Source: Schistocerca nitens
Taxonomy: Eukaryota > Arthropoda > Insecta > Orthoptera > Acrididae
Assembly: GCF_023898315.1 (NCBI RefSeq)
Contig: NC_064618.1
Coordinates: 184,627,548-184,691,547 of the forward strand
Direction of reading: 5' to 3'
DNA: 64,000 bases
Below the pieces are notes generated by a model. That model was not told where the DNA came from. It saw only the letters and a list, made by a program, of their open reading frames with translations, and ran no database searches. Shown here one piece after another: positions 24,161 through 36,310 of the stretch. A program made the position numbers and the translations under genes. Within the stretch, counting starts at the first letter, position 1; each line of letters opens with the position of its first letter.

Positions 24161-24419
24161 TCTCCCCCATGTGAAGTCATCGATATATAGCCTCTAGGCC
24201 AAGTCGTAATGAAGAACAGCGGCGGGTGCACCATAACTCGTGGGGACTGACAAAATCCGACTTTTCCCCTTCCTTCAAATGCTCGTGTTGCGAGGCGAAC
24301 CCCATTTGGCGCTATCATCACGCTGACCTTAGCCCATATGAAGTCCAGCTTTCTTCGAACGATTGTGAGATCTCTGGCAATATGATCCATAACCTACTTC
24401 TTCTTTAGGGGAGAGTGGG

Positions 24420-24946
24420 GACCATTGAGCATGTGTGACACTGGACCCCCTCATTTTTTATTCTAAATAGGTAAATTTATTTTTTCAAAGCTGGATAGAA
24501 GCTATGCTATCTGCTTGCTGTTCTCCAGAAAATAATCAAGTGAATCGTTTTCAGTTACTGTTTGGTGCAATTTTTATCTTTTATCCAAAGAAATATGAGA
24601 CATGGCTGAACTATACCTTAATCTACGTTTATAGTTACATTTTGTAGACAAAAAGTTTCGTTACATAAAGTTTTATAAAACTGTTATTACAAAAACATCT
24701 TCGTATGAGCATTTAGGCAACTGCATGTTATATATCACCACACTTTCTTATTAGGTAAGGCTTATCCACAAGCATTCACATGTGAATATTTGCAAAGGCT
24801 TTCAGGTCAGTGGTATTTTCCCCTTGAATGAAAATATTTTCCCTGCTGGTGAATTTCTGAGTTCATATGTAACTGACTGAGCATTTACAAAGTCGCATGC
24901 GCTTCTGGAAATAATCACAAAAAGGTACTGGCCAAATCAGACTGGA
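24420..24946. other. AT-rich stretch before the possible pogo relic
   Basis: It begins with GGGGAGAGTGGGGACC near 24411, which could be a transposon end, but no inverted partner was found in the window. Confidence 0.3.
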
Positions 24947-25530
24947 GTGGGTCGTCTTAAGCCTACTGTCACCATAAGTCGTACAGAGAAGATCTGTGTG
25001 GAGTTCTCAATAAGTGAAGCCATTGTTTCACTGGAGATTGTGATACCCAATTCTGAATCCTTGCCTCGTTTGATGAAAGGCAGTAGCAACTTGTACTACA
25101 GAAAAGCTACAAATTATGAAGTCCCTTCTGAAACAACAGAGAAAATGTCAATCAAAAAGGAAAGGTCAATTAAAAAGCTTTCGCCTACATGGAAACAAAG
25201 CCCAGCACCTCTCGCAGGAATCCGAAATGAAGACTTCATGAGCAGACTGGATTCTGACAGTTATTCAACAGAACACACGACTTCATCCACGGCTCAAAGT
25301 AGCTAGAGTGAACGTGAAGATGTAGCGGTGGACATGAAGCCAAGCATAAGGGATTGGTTGCTGGGAACATTAGAGGTTAACATGTGTTAACCGATTCTTT
25401 GGAAAAGTTATTAATAAAGGAGAGTAAGGACTGAAAGTTGCGTTTGCAAGGAGAACAGCACACTACGTTCAAATGGCCAACAATTGAGGACATCCCTGTT
25501 TTTGGCGGAGATCAAACAGAAACGATTCTT
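24947..25530 (+). pseudogene. Possible pogo/jerky-like transposase C-terminal relic
   Basis: The 119-codon frame 24947-25306 is polar and low-complexity towards its end, like the linker C-terminal to pogo-type DDE domains. After a stop, the frame near 25438-25520 reads QGEQHTTFKWPTIEDIPVF, which resembles the small C-terminal module (…FxWPxxEDI…) seen in insect pogo-derived proteins. No DDE core is present. The identification rests on this short motif and is tentative. Confidence 0.4.
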
Positions 25531-25533
25531 CAA

Positions 25534-25554
25534 CCCCCCCCCCCCCCCCCCCCC
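25534..25554. repeat. C-homopolymer, 21 bases
   Basis: Uninterrupted C run directly after the possible pogo-like C-terminus. It reads as polyproline in one frame, which is an artefact of the run. Confidence 0.95.
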
Positions 25555-25559
25555 GCAAT

Positions 25560-26838
25560 GAACAACAGAACTGATTGTGTAACTAATTTCCCTTTCATAA
25601 CTCGTTTTGAATTACTTTTTGTTCCTTGCAGTTCAAGTTTTTCACATTATAATGTTATGAACATGTGATTTCATGAGATTTTAAGTCCCAAACAAAAATG
25701 TTTTGAGATCCCAATGGTGTTTTATTTTCCAGTTGAAGTATCCGCACTCTATGGAACAAATATTCCCAACGTGGGGATCCTTCAGCCAAGATGTTAAGCG
25801 TTCTTGTAAACACTTTCTTCGTGTTAAATACTTCCCAATTAATGTTTTAAGTACGTAATGTAATGAGAAAATCGCAACGTTTGTCATGACAGTTTCAGTT
25901 TTCACTGTAGTCCACGTATTCGTTTTGAGAGATGCATCACAAGGTTAGATAATGAAGACAACCCACATTTGTTGTTCCGTCTCAGCTGCACAATTATAAC
26001 TAGATGATATACAACTGAGACCGAACAAGAAAAGTGAGTTATCTTAATTTTCCGTTTTATTTAATCATGTAGAAAAAATAACTAATATAGTTCAGAACCA
26101 TACTATGGCTTAACAATTCCCATTCTCTCCTACCACTTAATTTTCGTACAGCGATTTTTGTATGAATTACACTCACTTGTTGATCTGTCGTACATTACTG
26201 TTAATAACCAGATAAGAGTAATGTTTCCCTTAACCTTCAGATACAAGATCCCTTGTTAATGTATAACCGTCTCAACAAGAAAGTCTTTAAAAATCATTTT
26301 TCGTCGGATGTCACATTTGCAGTATTATTACCGGTTAAGCCTCGATACATATTAGTAATTAATTAAATTATTGGCATTTTTGCCATACGGTGAGCGCTGT
26401 AAATCTGTTTTAAGGTATAAAACACTTGTAGGATATGAAACTAACACCCAATTGGACAGTTTCATGGTGATTCCTATCTTAGCATGTAGCTTTACACTGA
26501 GAGGTGGTTACAAGTTTGTTGTTCTTCTGGCTATCAGGTCGAACACTGTTTTCATGCAGCCCCACACTAGTCAATCCTGTGGAAGTCTGTCCATTTCTAC
26601 GTACATATTGTATGATACATCCTCCTGAACCCGCTTACTGGAGTCCTATAAATAAACCCATAGCAACAGGAATACCAACGATCATTTTGCATCATGTTAA
26701 TAACTTCAGAAATGGGCTTATCCATGTTCGATACTACTCGTCATACTACTGAAGCGTACTAAACTGTAATCATATTGTATTGTTTTTACATTATTAACGA
26801 AATGCACATAATCTGATCTACTTTTTAAATAATAAATG
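25560..26838. other. Unassigned region
   Basis: AT-rich with scattered 60-90-codon frames. No domain, TIR or tail was recognised up to the 5' end of LINE A copy 2. Confidence 0.4.
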
Positions 26839-27269
26839 TTGTAACCCCCCATGAACCATGGACCTTGCCGTTAGTGGGGAGGCTTGCGTGCCTCAGCGAT
26901 ACAGATAGCCGTACCGTAGGTGCAACCACAACGGAGGGGTATCTGTTGAGAGGCCAGACAAACGCGTGGTTCCTGAAGAGGGGCAGCAGCCTTTTCAGTA
27001 GTTGCAGGGGCAACAGTCTGGATGATTGACTGATCTGGCCTTGTAACACTGACCAAAACGGCCTTACTGTGCTGGTACTGCGAACGGTTGAAAGCAAGGG
27101 GAAACTGCAGCCGTAATTTTTCCCGAGGGCATGCAGCTCTACTGTATGGTTAAATGATGATGACGTCCTCGTGGGTAAAATATTCCGGAGGTAAAATAGT
27201 CCCCCATTCGGGCGGGGACTACTCAGGTGGACGTCGTTATCAGGAGAAAGAAAACGCGTTCTACGGATC

Positions 27270-28061
27270 GGAGCGTGGAACGTCAGATCCCTTAATCGTG
27301 CGGATAGATTAGAAAATTTAAAAAGGGAAATTGATAGGTTAAAGTTAGATATAGAGGGAATTAGTGAAGATCGGTGGCAGGAGAAACAAGACTTTTGGTC
27401 AGGGGAATACAAGGTTATAAATACAAATAGGGCTAATGCAGGAGTAGGTTTAATAATGATTAAAAAAATAGGAATGCGGGTAAGCTACTACAAACAGCAT
27501 ACTGAACGCATTATTGTGGCCAAGATAGACACGAAGCCCACGCCTACTACAGTAGTACAAGTTTATATGCCAACTAGCTCTGCAGATGACGAAGAAATTG
27601 AAGAAATGCATGATGAAATAAAAGAAATTATTCAGATAGTGAAGGGAGACGAAAATTTAATAGTCATGGGTGACTGGAATTCGGTAGCAGGATAGGGAAG
27701 AGAAGGAAACGTAGTAGGTGAGTATGGATTGGGGGTAAGAAATGAAAGAGGAAGCCGCCTGGTAGAATTTTGCACAGAGCACAACTTAATCGTAGCTAAC
27801 ATTTGGTTCAAGAATCATAAAAGAAGGTTGTATACATGGAAGAATCCTGAAGATACTAGAAGGTATCAGATAGATTACATAATGGTAAGACAGAGATATA
27901 GGAAACAGGTTTCAAATTGTAAGACATTGCCAGGGGCAGATGTGGCCTCTGACCACAATCTATTGGTTATGAACTGTAGATTAAAACTGAAGAAACTGCA
28001 AAAAGGTGGGAATTTAAGGAGATGGGACCTGGATAAACTGACTAAACCAGAGGATGTATAG
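27270..28061 (+). pseudogene. LINE A apurinic-type endonuclease domain
   Basis: Endonuclease/exonuclease/phosphatase fold that nicks the target for target-primed reverse transcription. Visible motifs: IGAWNVRSLNRADRLENLKR (start), DIEGISEDRW (metal-binding glutamate region), VQVYMPTS, LIVMGDWNSV (Asp-Asn pair), TWKNPEDTRRYQIDYIMVR and ASDHNLLVM (catalytic Asp-His). Most catalytic residues survive. The frame is broken after GDWNSVAG (TAG at 27693-27695) with a shift, and ends at a TAG at 28059-28061 where other copies would continue into the RT linker. Confidence 0.9.
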
Positions 28062-28135
28062 GGTTCCAGGGAGAGTGTAAGGGAACAAATGGCAGGAATG
28101 GAGAACGAAATACAGTAGAAGAAGAATGGGTAGCT

Positions 28136-30290
28136 TTGAGGGATGAAGTAGTGAAGGCAGCAGAGGATCGAGTAGGAAAAAAGACGAGGGCTAGTAGAAA
28201 TCCTTCGGTAACAGAAAAAATACTGAATTTATTTGATGAAAGAAGAAAATATAAAAATGCAGTAAATGAAGCAGGCAAAAATGAATACAGACGTCTCAAA
28301 AATGAGATCGACAGGAAGTACAAAATGGCTAAGCAGGGATGGCTAGAGGACAAATGTAAGGATCTAGAGGCTTATCTCAATGGGGTATGATAGATACTGC
28401 TTACAGGAAAATTAAAGAGACCTTTGGAGAAAAGAGGACCACTTGTATGAATATCAAGAGCTCAGATGGAAACCCAGATCCAAGCAAAGAAGGGAAAGCA
28501 GAAAGGTTGAAGGAGTATATAGAGGGTCTATACAAGGGCGATGTACTTGAGGACAATATTATGGAAATGAAAGAGGTGCAAATGGTTCAAATGGCTCTGA
28601 GCACTATGCGACTTAAATTCTGAGGTCATCAGTCGCCTAGAACTAATTAAACCTAACTAACCTAAGGACATCACACACATCCATGCCCGAGGCACGATTC
28701 GAACCTGCGACCATAGCGGTCGCTCGGTTTCAGACTGTAACGCCTAGAACCGCACGGCCACTGAGGCCGGCAAAATGAAAGAGGATGTAGATGAAGATGA
28801 AATGGGAGCTATGATTCTGCGTGAAGAGTCTGACACAGCACTGAAAGACCTGAGTCGAAACAAGGCCCGAAAGTAGACAACATTCCATTAGAACTACTGA
28901 CGGCCTTTGAAGAGCCAGTCCTGACAAAACTCTACCATCTGGTGAGCAAGATATATGAGACAGGCGAAATACCCTCAGACTTCAAGAAGAATATAATAAT
29001 TCCAATCCCAAAGAATGCAGGTGTTGACAGATGTGAAAATTACCGAACTATCAGTTTAATAAGTCACGTCTGCAAAATACTAACGCGAATTCTTTACAGA
29101 GGAATGGAAAAACTAGTAGAAGCCGACCTTGTGGAAGATCAGTTTGGATTCCGTAGAAATATTGGAACACGTGAGGCAATACTGACCCTACGGCTTATCT
29201 TAGAAGCTAGATTAAGGAATGGCAAACCTACGATTTAGAGAAAGCTTTTGATAATGTTGACTGGAATACTATCTTTCAAATTCTGAAGGTGGCAGGGGTA
29301 AAATATAGGGAGCGAAAGGCTATTTGCAATTTGTATAGAAACCAAATGGCAGTTATAAGAGTTGAGGCATGAAAGGGAAGCAGTGGTTGGGAAGGGAGTG
29401 AGACAGGGTTGTAGCCTCTCCCCGATGTTATTCAATCTGTATATTGAGCAGGCAGTAAAGGAAACAAAAGAAAAATTCGGAGTAGGTATTAAAATCCATG
29501 GAGAAGAAATAAAAACTTTAAGGTTCGCCGATGACATTGTAATTCTGTCAGGGACAGCAAAGGATTTGGAAGAGCAGTTGAGCGGAATGAGTAGTGTCTT
29601 GAAGGGGGGAAATAAGATGAACATCAACAAAAGCAAAACGAGGATAATGGAAGGTGGTCGAATTAAGTCGGGTGATGCTGAGGGAATTAGATTAGGACAT
29701 GAGACACTTAAAGTAGTAAAGGAGTTTTGCTATTTGGGGAGCAAAATAACTGATGATGGTCGAAGTAGAGGAGATATAAAATGTATACTGGCAATGGCAC
29801 GGAAAGCGTTTCTGAAGAAGAGAAATTTGTTAACATCGAGTACAGATTTAAGTGTCAGGAAGTCGTTTCTGAAAGTATTTGTATGGAGTGTAGCCGTTTA
29901 TGGAAGTGAAACATGGTCGATAAATATTTTAGACAAGAAGAGAATAGAAGCTTTCGAAATGTGGTGCTACAGAAGAATGCTGAAGATTAGATGGGTAGAT
30001 CACATAACTAATGAGGAGTTGTTGAATAGCATTTGGGAGAAGAGAAGTTTGTGGCACAGCTTGACTGGAAGAAGGGATCAGTTGGTAGGACCTGTTCCGA
30101 GGCATCAAGGGATCACCAATTTAGTATATGGAGGGCAGCGTGCAGGGTAAAAATCGTAGAGGGAGAACAAGAGATGAATACACCAAGCTGATTCAGAAGG
30201 ATGTAGGTTGCAGTAGGTACTGGGAGATGAAGCAGCTTGCACAGGATAGAGTAGCACGTAGAGCTGCATCAAACCAGTCTCAGGACTGAG
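28136..30290 (+). pseudogene. LINE A reverse transcriptase, interrupted by a SINE
   Basis: Linker 28136-28563 contains MAKQGWLEDKCKD, identical in type to copy 1. The SINE splits the following acidic linker (…EMKE | DVDEDEMG…). After the SINE: SDFKKNIIIPIPKNAG, DQFGFRRN, RQGCSLSPMLFNLY, RFADDIVILSG (catalytic FADD box), AFEMWCYRRMLKIRW. About 16 bases are missing at 29233 in the FLAFVDLEKAFD motif, which removes the first catalytic aspartate region and shifts frame. A further shift near 30130-30150 ends the frame early. Confidence 0.9.
28577..28772 (-). mobile_element. tRNA-derived SINE (family 1), copy 3, inside LINE A
   Basis: Inserted with a 12-bp duplication AAATGAAAGAGG at 28565-28576 and 28773-28784. 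Deleting the SINE and one duplication restores a linker matching copy 1 at 247-262. The B-box is mutated (GGTTCGAATCG on the minus strand). Confidence 0.95.
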
Positions 30291-30308
30291 GACCACAACA
30301 ACAACAAC

Positions 30309-32194
30309 TATTCTTCTATGAAATGCTAGGATGCAGACATCACAGGTTCTCCTAACCAAACATGTTCATGTATGATTATACCTCTTCTGTGTAAGAAGTG
30401 TATAGCGCATTAGTTTGAAATAAATCAAATCCTCAGTCAGTTCCTCTCTAAACGATTGACACCATTGAGGGCTGTTGTGGTAGCCGCACCGTTTGGAAAA
30501 ACAATGCTGCAAAACTGAGTTAGAACACAAATGGAAGCCGTAATGGATTCTGCCGGTTGCTACAGCGTTTGGGGCGAACTTCTGTTGCGAATGTGGGTCC
30601 AGCGTGGATTGCCGAGTGGACAGGCCGCCATGTTACTTGGGTGGGGCTTCCTTCGCTCGGCCGAGTGTGGTGATTATTCTGACCACCGATGCGGCGACGA
30701 CGCCACAGCATGATTACGCGATGCTCGCCCGACGATTAGGAAGCGCTGTGACGGACCTCCTATAGGCTCCAAGGCTTCGTTCTATGACTACAAGCCTGCC
30801 TCAGCGGCCACTGATTAAACCGCAGGATGCGAAATCCGTTGTCCACGAACGTAAATTTCTTAACGAAAACCTTTCGTGCTCGTGTGGCTATGTTCTTTGC
30901 TGATGTCTTTAACACAGCTTATAACTGAGGCAGCAGGAGAGAGAGAGAGAGAGAGAGAGAAAATGCGGCACGCGAAGCTGTTCCAAACAACGGGCGAAGC
31001 TTCAAGAGTGGCCTAGAATTAATTCCTAACGTAATTACAGACGCAACTATTCTAGTCCCTAGAGTGTCATGCATTAGTCAGCACACAAAGGCTTCATCTT
31101 AAAGGATTAAAAAATTACTGATTTTCATGGAATTCCAATGGCTTAGCGCCCCTGGGCACTATTAAGTCACACACAAAGAGACAAAGATAATAGTAAAACA
31201 AGTGACACAACTAAGTTGACACAGTGATTCATTGAGTATAATGTTGCTCAGCGAGTTCTATAGCAAATTAGACTGTGAACTGTAAAATGAAAGGAAAGAT
31301 TTAAAATAAAAGAAGCGCGAACGAAAAATCTTGAAAGACACATCCAGAACGTTAAAATTCAGTTACTTTAGAACACACACAATCGACCGTCAGACAGAAT
31401 TACAAGGACAACAGAAACACATATGGAAGGCCAAAATAAATATGTGAAAAACGAAAAGATTTAATTATAATGCTGCATGACATGGAATGCCCTCATAAGC
31501 GTACTTTTATGCTCTTATCTTTATTGTAGAACTTTGACTATGTCCTGCTCTTTGAAGAACTGTGACATTACACTGCTCGTGAATAATCAAATCAGAAAAT
31601 CTTCATTACCTATGATCGAAGCCATTAATGAAGTGTGATCATTTGCAGTTGCGACTGAAATTACTCGTTTTTTTTTTAAATCTGAACAGTTGCGGAATAT
31701 CTCGGAGCATTATCACTGAAAGTTATTACTATACAATCAAACCGATTACGTTAACGGCTACGTTATAGACAGTGGCATGATTTCTAAAAGAAAATATTTC
31801 ACTCAATATAAATTCAAGATTATGTCGGGTTGCCCCAAAAATCATTCAACCATTAGAATTACGAGTTGTAGTCAGACATTAAATGCGATTTGTAATGACT
31901 CATTTAATCATTTTGGGACTTTATTGACAACTCTCGTAACGATCTCTACATTGCCAAAAGGCTCCAGCAATTCTATTATTATCATGTTCATGAAATATCG
32001 TTCTGTGATCTGATACGATGTAAGAAGCATTTGGTCAACATTCAGTGAAACGTATTGCAGAAGATCTGATGATAGCAACCTAGTCTGTTGAACCGGTCAT
32101 CACAATAGAGACTGTAAAACAGAGAACTTGGCTGCTTGTAGTTGTACTTCTGTTTCTGCATTAATCTAGATCGTCCAGCAGCTTGACTAAGTCA
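30309..32194. other. Unassigned region with an (AG)n tract
   Basis: A GC-rich part at about 30470-30840 (two overlapping frames of 60-63 codons, no domain) is followed by AT-rich DNA. The motif GTCGGGTTGCCCCAAAAATC near 31823 might be a transposon end, but no partner was found. Confidence 0.35.
30937..30960. repeat. (AG)n microsatellite
   Basis: Short GA dinucleotide run of about 12 units. Confidence 0.95.
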
Positions 32195-33785
32195 AGCATA
32201 TATGCCAATAAGAGGGCAGTGGGAATTCCACTCTTAAATGGAGAGGAGAGAACGGTTAGGTGGAAAGGGTACACTGAAGGCCTCTATGAGAAGGAAGACT
32301 TTTCGGAAGTTATAGAAGAAGAATCAGGAGTTGATATAGAAGTGATGGGGATCTAGTATTATAATCAGAATTTAAAAGAGCTTTGGAAGACTTAAAATCA
32401 TATAAAGCAGAAGGGATAGATAACATTCCATAGGAATTTTTAAAATCACTGGGGGGAAATGGCAAGAAGTAAATATTGAGAAAGGGGTGTAGGGTGTGTG
32501 AGACTGGTGATACACCACATGACTTTCGGAAAATCATCATCCACAGTATTCCAAGGATTGAAAGAGCTGACAAGTGCGAGAACTATCTCATAATCTGCTT
32601 AATAGCTTATGCATCCAAGTTGCTGATAAGAGTAATACACAAAAGAACGGAAAAGAAACTCCATGATCTTTTAGACGACGATCAGTTTTGCTTTAGGAAG
32701 GGTAAAGGCATCAGAGAGGCAGTTCTGACATTGCGGCTGATAATGGACGCGAGACTTAAGAACAATCAAGAAATTTTCATAAGGTTTGTCGATCGGTCAG
32801 GTGCTCGAAATTTTGAAAATATAGGTGTCAGGTAATATATAATATGTACATGAGCCAAGATTGAAGAATAAGAGTGGATTACCAAGAACGAAGAGCACTA
32901 TTAAAAAGGGTGGAAGACAGGGATGTAGTCATTTGCCCCTACTTATTAATCTTCACGTCGAAGAAGCAGTGACGGAAACAAAAGTTCAAGAGTGGGATTA
33001 AAAATCAAGGCGAAAGGATATCAGTGTTATGATTCGGTGATGACTCTGTTATCCTCATTGAAAGTGAAGGAGGATTGCAGTATCTGTTGAAGGAAATGAA
33101 CAGCCTAATCAATAAAGAGTATCGGTTGAGGGTGGATCGAAGAAAAACGAAAGTAATGAGAAATAACAGAAATGAAACAGCGACCAATTTAATATCACAA
33201 TTATTGACTAAGAAGTAGTTGAAGTGTAGGATTTCTGTTACCTAGGCAGCAAAATAACACGGGATAGACGGAACAAGGAGGACATAAAAAGAAGGCTAAT
33301 ACTGGTAAAAAGAGCATGCCTGGCCAAGAGATGTCATCTAGGATTAAACATAGTTCTTTGTTTGAGAAAGAAATTTCTGAGAATGTACGTTTGGAGCACT
33401 AGATTTTTATGTCTGAGAGGCATCGACTGTGGGAAAACCGGAACAGAAGAGAATAGTAGCATTTTAGATGTGGTGTCCGAAAGAACGTGGAAAATTGTTT
33501 AGACTGATTAAGTAAGGAATGAGGAGATTCTCCTCAGAATTGGCGAGGAAGTGAATGTATGGAAAACAGTGAAGACGAAGGGACGGGATGATTGGACTTC
33601 TGTTAAGATGGTACTAGAGGGAGCTGTAGAGGGTAAGAATTGTAGAGGAAGAAATAGACTGGGATACTTCGAACAAATAATATAACACATATGTTGTAAA
33701 TGCTGCTCTGAGAATGAAAAAGTAGGAAAAGGAGAGGAATTCCGGCCGAGCCGCGACGAACCACTCAAAAGACTGATGACTCAGT
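32195..33785 (+). mobile_element. LINE family B copy 2: RT to 3' end, decayed
   Basis: Related to LINE A in architecture but strongly diverged. It reads FKRALEDLKSYKAEGIDNIP (linker), CETGDTPHDFRKIIIHSIPR, ENYLIICLIAYASKLLIRVI, DDDQFCFRKGKGIREAVLTL (fingers/palm, 32476-32835), a degenerate palm with stops, then RKTKVMRNNRN- and EFLRMYVWS-like segments near 33130-33400. It ends near AAAAGACTGATGACTC, the counterpart of the CAGTCTCAGGACTGAAGACC 3' end in family A. It is 5'-truncated. Confidence 0.8.
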
Positions 33786-34399
33786 AAGAAAAATAATTGG
33801 AACGTTACTTCCACTGGCAATGCTGTTGAACCTCGGTTGTTCGAAAGTAGGAAAAACTTTGTGGCAGAATTAAAGTAGTTTAGTGGATCGAGACTAATCA
33901 GGACAGCTCAACTGATAATTGAGAACACTGTCCGCTAGAGGTAGAAGGCTCCAGTACAGAGTCTCCATCGAGCACACAATTTTTAAATGCCATGTGCAAT
34001 AGAAAACCGCACTCAGTCGAAAACTAAATTGAAGTTTTCTTCAGGAAACAACGTGAAGATTATTAGTGATAAACTAATGCCGCGGGGAAATCGATGATGA
34101 GGCGGGACGGGGACAGGGTTCGTAAATAATAAGCTAGTCCCTTCCAAACGACTTCAAGCTTAAAACATCTTAAAACCATCAAATTATTTCTTGACATAAA
34201 GTTTCTGAGTATGCCCCGAGTACGTTTTGAGGTGTTCTTACAAGGGGATCCGGCCTACTCCTATATAAACATATCGTAAAACATTCGGTATATGCGAGTC
34301 ATGGCCAGAAATGAAAGTGATGGAGGTAAGAGAGCCAGTGACCACACGTTTAAAAAAAACATTTAAAAATGTTTGTCGAGTGTCGGGCGAGGCACGAAA
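33786..34399. other. Unassigned region
   Basis: No ORF with a domain and no repeat boundary was seen between LINE B and the next SINE fragment. Confidence 0.4.
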
Positions 34400-34552
34400 A
34401 GAATGGATCAAATGGCTCTGAGCATCAGTCCCGTAGAACTTAGAATTACTTAAACCTAACCAACCGAAGGACATCACACACATCCATGCCCGAGGCAGGA
34501 TTCGAACCTGAGACCGTAGTGGTTGCCCGGTTACAGACTGAAGCGCGCGAGA
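34400..34552 (-). mobile_element. tRNA-derived SINE (family 1), copy 4, decayed
   Basis: It starts GGATCAAATGGCTCTGAGC and lacks about 30 bp of the body between CTGAGC and ATCAGTCCC. The B-box GGTTCGAATCC is intact on the minus strand but the tRNA-like 5' end is degenerate. No target-site duplication was found. Confidence 0.88.
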
Positions 34553-35874
34553 CAGGAGCTATTTATGTTAGCATAGGTTGCAGGCAGCATGTGGTGCAGC
34601 GTTAGTGGTACAGAACGGTAATCAGAGGGTCATGGGATCATGGCCTTATCAGCATACGTTGTTATTTTCACTTTTTGCTTCACTTGCCTGCAAATAACTG
34701 AAGTAATGCTCAGTATACGGTATTTATAAGTGTTGTCACAAAGGGCACTAGAAGGAATTTTTTGGCTGTTGTAATGAACCCTTAAAAGCAGGAAAACGAT
34801 TTTTTTCTGTAACTGACACGTTGGTGGGACAAACAGATCAAAAGTTATTATATGATTAGGGTTTTCAAGATGAAGAACAATTTCCATCGTGCAGTGTTGA
34901 AGTTTGTGTTGAAGTCGCCCACTCCCACTCTCAAATGCACTTCGCTTGTGCAACCTCGTGATGTCTATTTTTTGCGTTTGGTAAAGAACTACGTCAAAAA
35001 CTCTAAAATGTGCTATAATGTCATCGATAGAGGTAAGGAAATCACTTGCCGAAAAGACTGCATCAGAATACCTTCTGTTATACATCAGTACGTACTTGGT
35101 GAAATGATGCGTTACGCGTGATTTGCTGCCAAACTGTGCGATTACATCAAACCTTTTACGAATCTACGTCAGGTATTTATATCTGCATTACCATTAAAAC
35201 AACCATTAAATTGCAAAAATGTGGCGTTTATAATGCGTGAAAGACGCCGGGAAAATTACTGCTTCCCCTGTTTTTACGATGAAACTCACCCCAGAACTTG
35301 TAAATCGTGAACTGCAAAATAATAAAATCCCCTAATACTATACACGAACTTCTCGTTGCGACTGAACTTGGCACTACCGACTGTAGTTGAATAGTTTGGC
35401 TCGAGACCCCACGTGCTATGGCACGACACTCAACATTCAGCTTAAACAAGTAGTTTATTTCTATTTTTCCACGAAAGTCAAGTCTTCAATATATTCTCTA
35501 AACCCTTAAAATGCAGTCTGAGGGGCTTTTATGTAAGGGCGGCCGTTAATAACTGATGCTACAACATTTCACTATAAAATTCATATGTCTTGATCAGGGC
35601 ACTCGACCGTCTCTTCACATTTCACAAAATACACTGTTGTCTGCTGTCCTAAACATCTATATTGCGCTCAACGTGATCGTTTTCGAACGTCGCTACATAC
35701 GTACTTGCCCCCGAACGTGGCTACCAATCCACCACTACCCCCAGATGGAATGCACGTCTGGCTCTTAGAGTCACTCAAAACCAACTTCCCTGTCATCATA
35801 GATGGCCGCCCCACGCACGCTCGAAACGACTGCCTAACAGAAAACAATCTTTGACAGAAAGAATTATGAATATT
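34553..35874. other. Unassigned region
   Basis: A 151-codon minus frame (34630-35085) and shadow frames show no domain that I recognise. The 35500-35870 part is GC-richer. There is nothing I can name. Confidence 0.35.
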
Positions 35875-35887
35875 CTAAAACTAAACA

Positions 35888-36085
35888 AATGGTTCAAATG
35901 GCTCTGAGCACTATGGGACTTAACTTCTGAGGTCATCAGTCCCCTAGAACTTAGAACTACTTAAACCTGACTAACCTAAGGACATCACACACATCCATGC
36001 CCGAGGCAGGATTGGAACCTGCGACTGTAGCGCTTCGCGCGGTTCCAGACTGTAGCGCCTAGAACACCTCGGCCACCCCGGCCGG
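35888..36085 (-). mobile_element. tRNA-derived SINE (family 1), copy 5
   Basis: Full-length minus-strand copy. The 13-bp target-site duplication CTAAAACTAAACA is perfect at 35875-35887 and 36086-36098. The B-box reads GGTTCCAATCC, one change from the family. Confidence 0.95.
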
Positions 36086-36310
36086 CTAAAACTAAACACA
36101 AAAACCCATACGATACATTGCAAAGTATGGAAAATTTCCGGGCAGTAACAATTTAAAGTCCAATTTCCTGAGTCTGCCACTGTTTTCTCACAAATAATGT
36201 TCTAGTAGCGTGATATTGCTCTTCCCGGGTTTTTGATACTAAACATAATTAACAAATAAAAATACATGCTTAATTACTCATCTACCTCTTTACACTTTAG
36301 AATGTTGCCG

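Larger units (their letters stand above)
26839..30308 (+). mobile_element. LINE family A copy 2, near full length
   Basis: It begins GTTGTAACCCCCCATGAACC and ends with GACCACAACAACAACAAC. A GC-richer 5' untranslated region (about 430 bp) is followed by endonuclease and RT regions in a single ORF2-like reading direction. No separate ORF1 is seen, which fits RTE-type LINEs. A family-1 SINE interrupts it at 28577-28772. Copies 1 and 3 are 3' parts of the same family. Confidence 0.93.

Noticed and set aside
26825..27412. 195-codon minus ORF over the LINE A 5' end
   Set aside because: It lies antisense to the LINE 5' region and endonuclease start. No domain, and its composition follows the sense strand.
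30520..30713. Overlapping 60-63-codon ORFs near 30600 as a small gene
   Set aside because: Open on both strands, no ribosomal or splice context, no domain.
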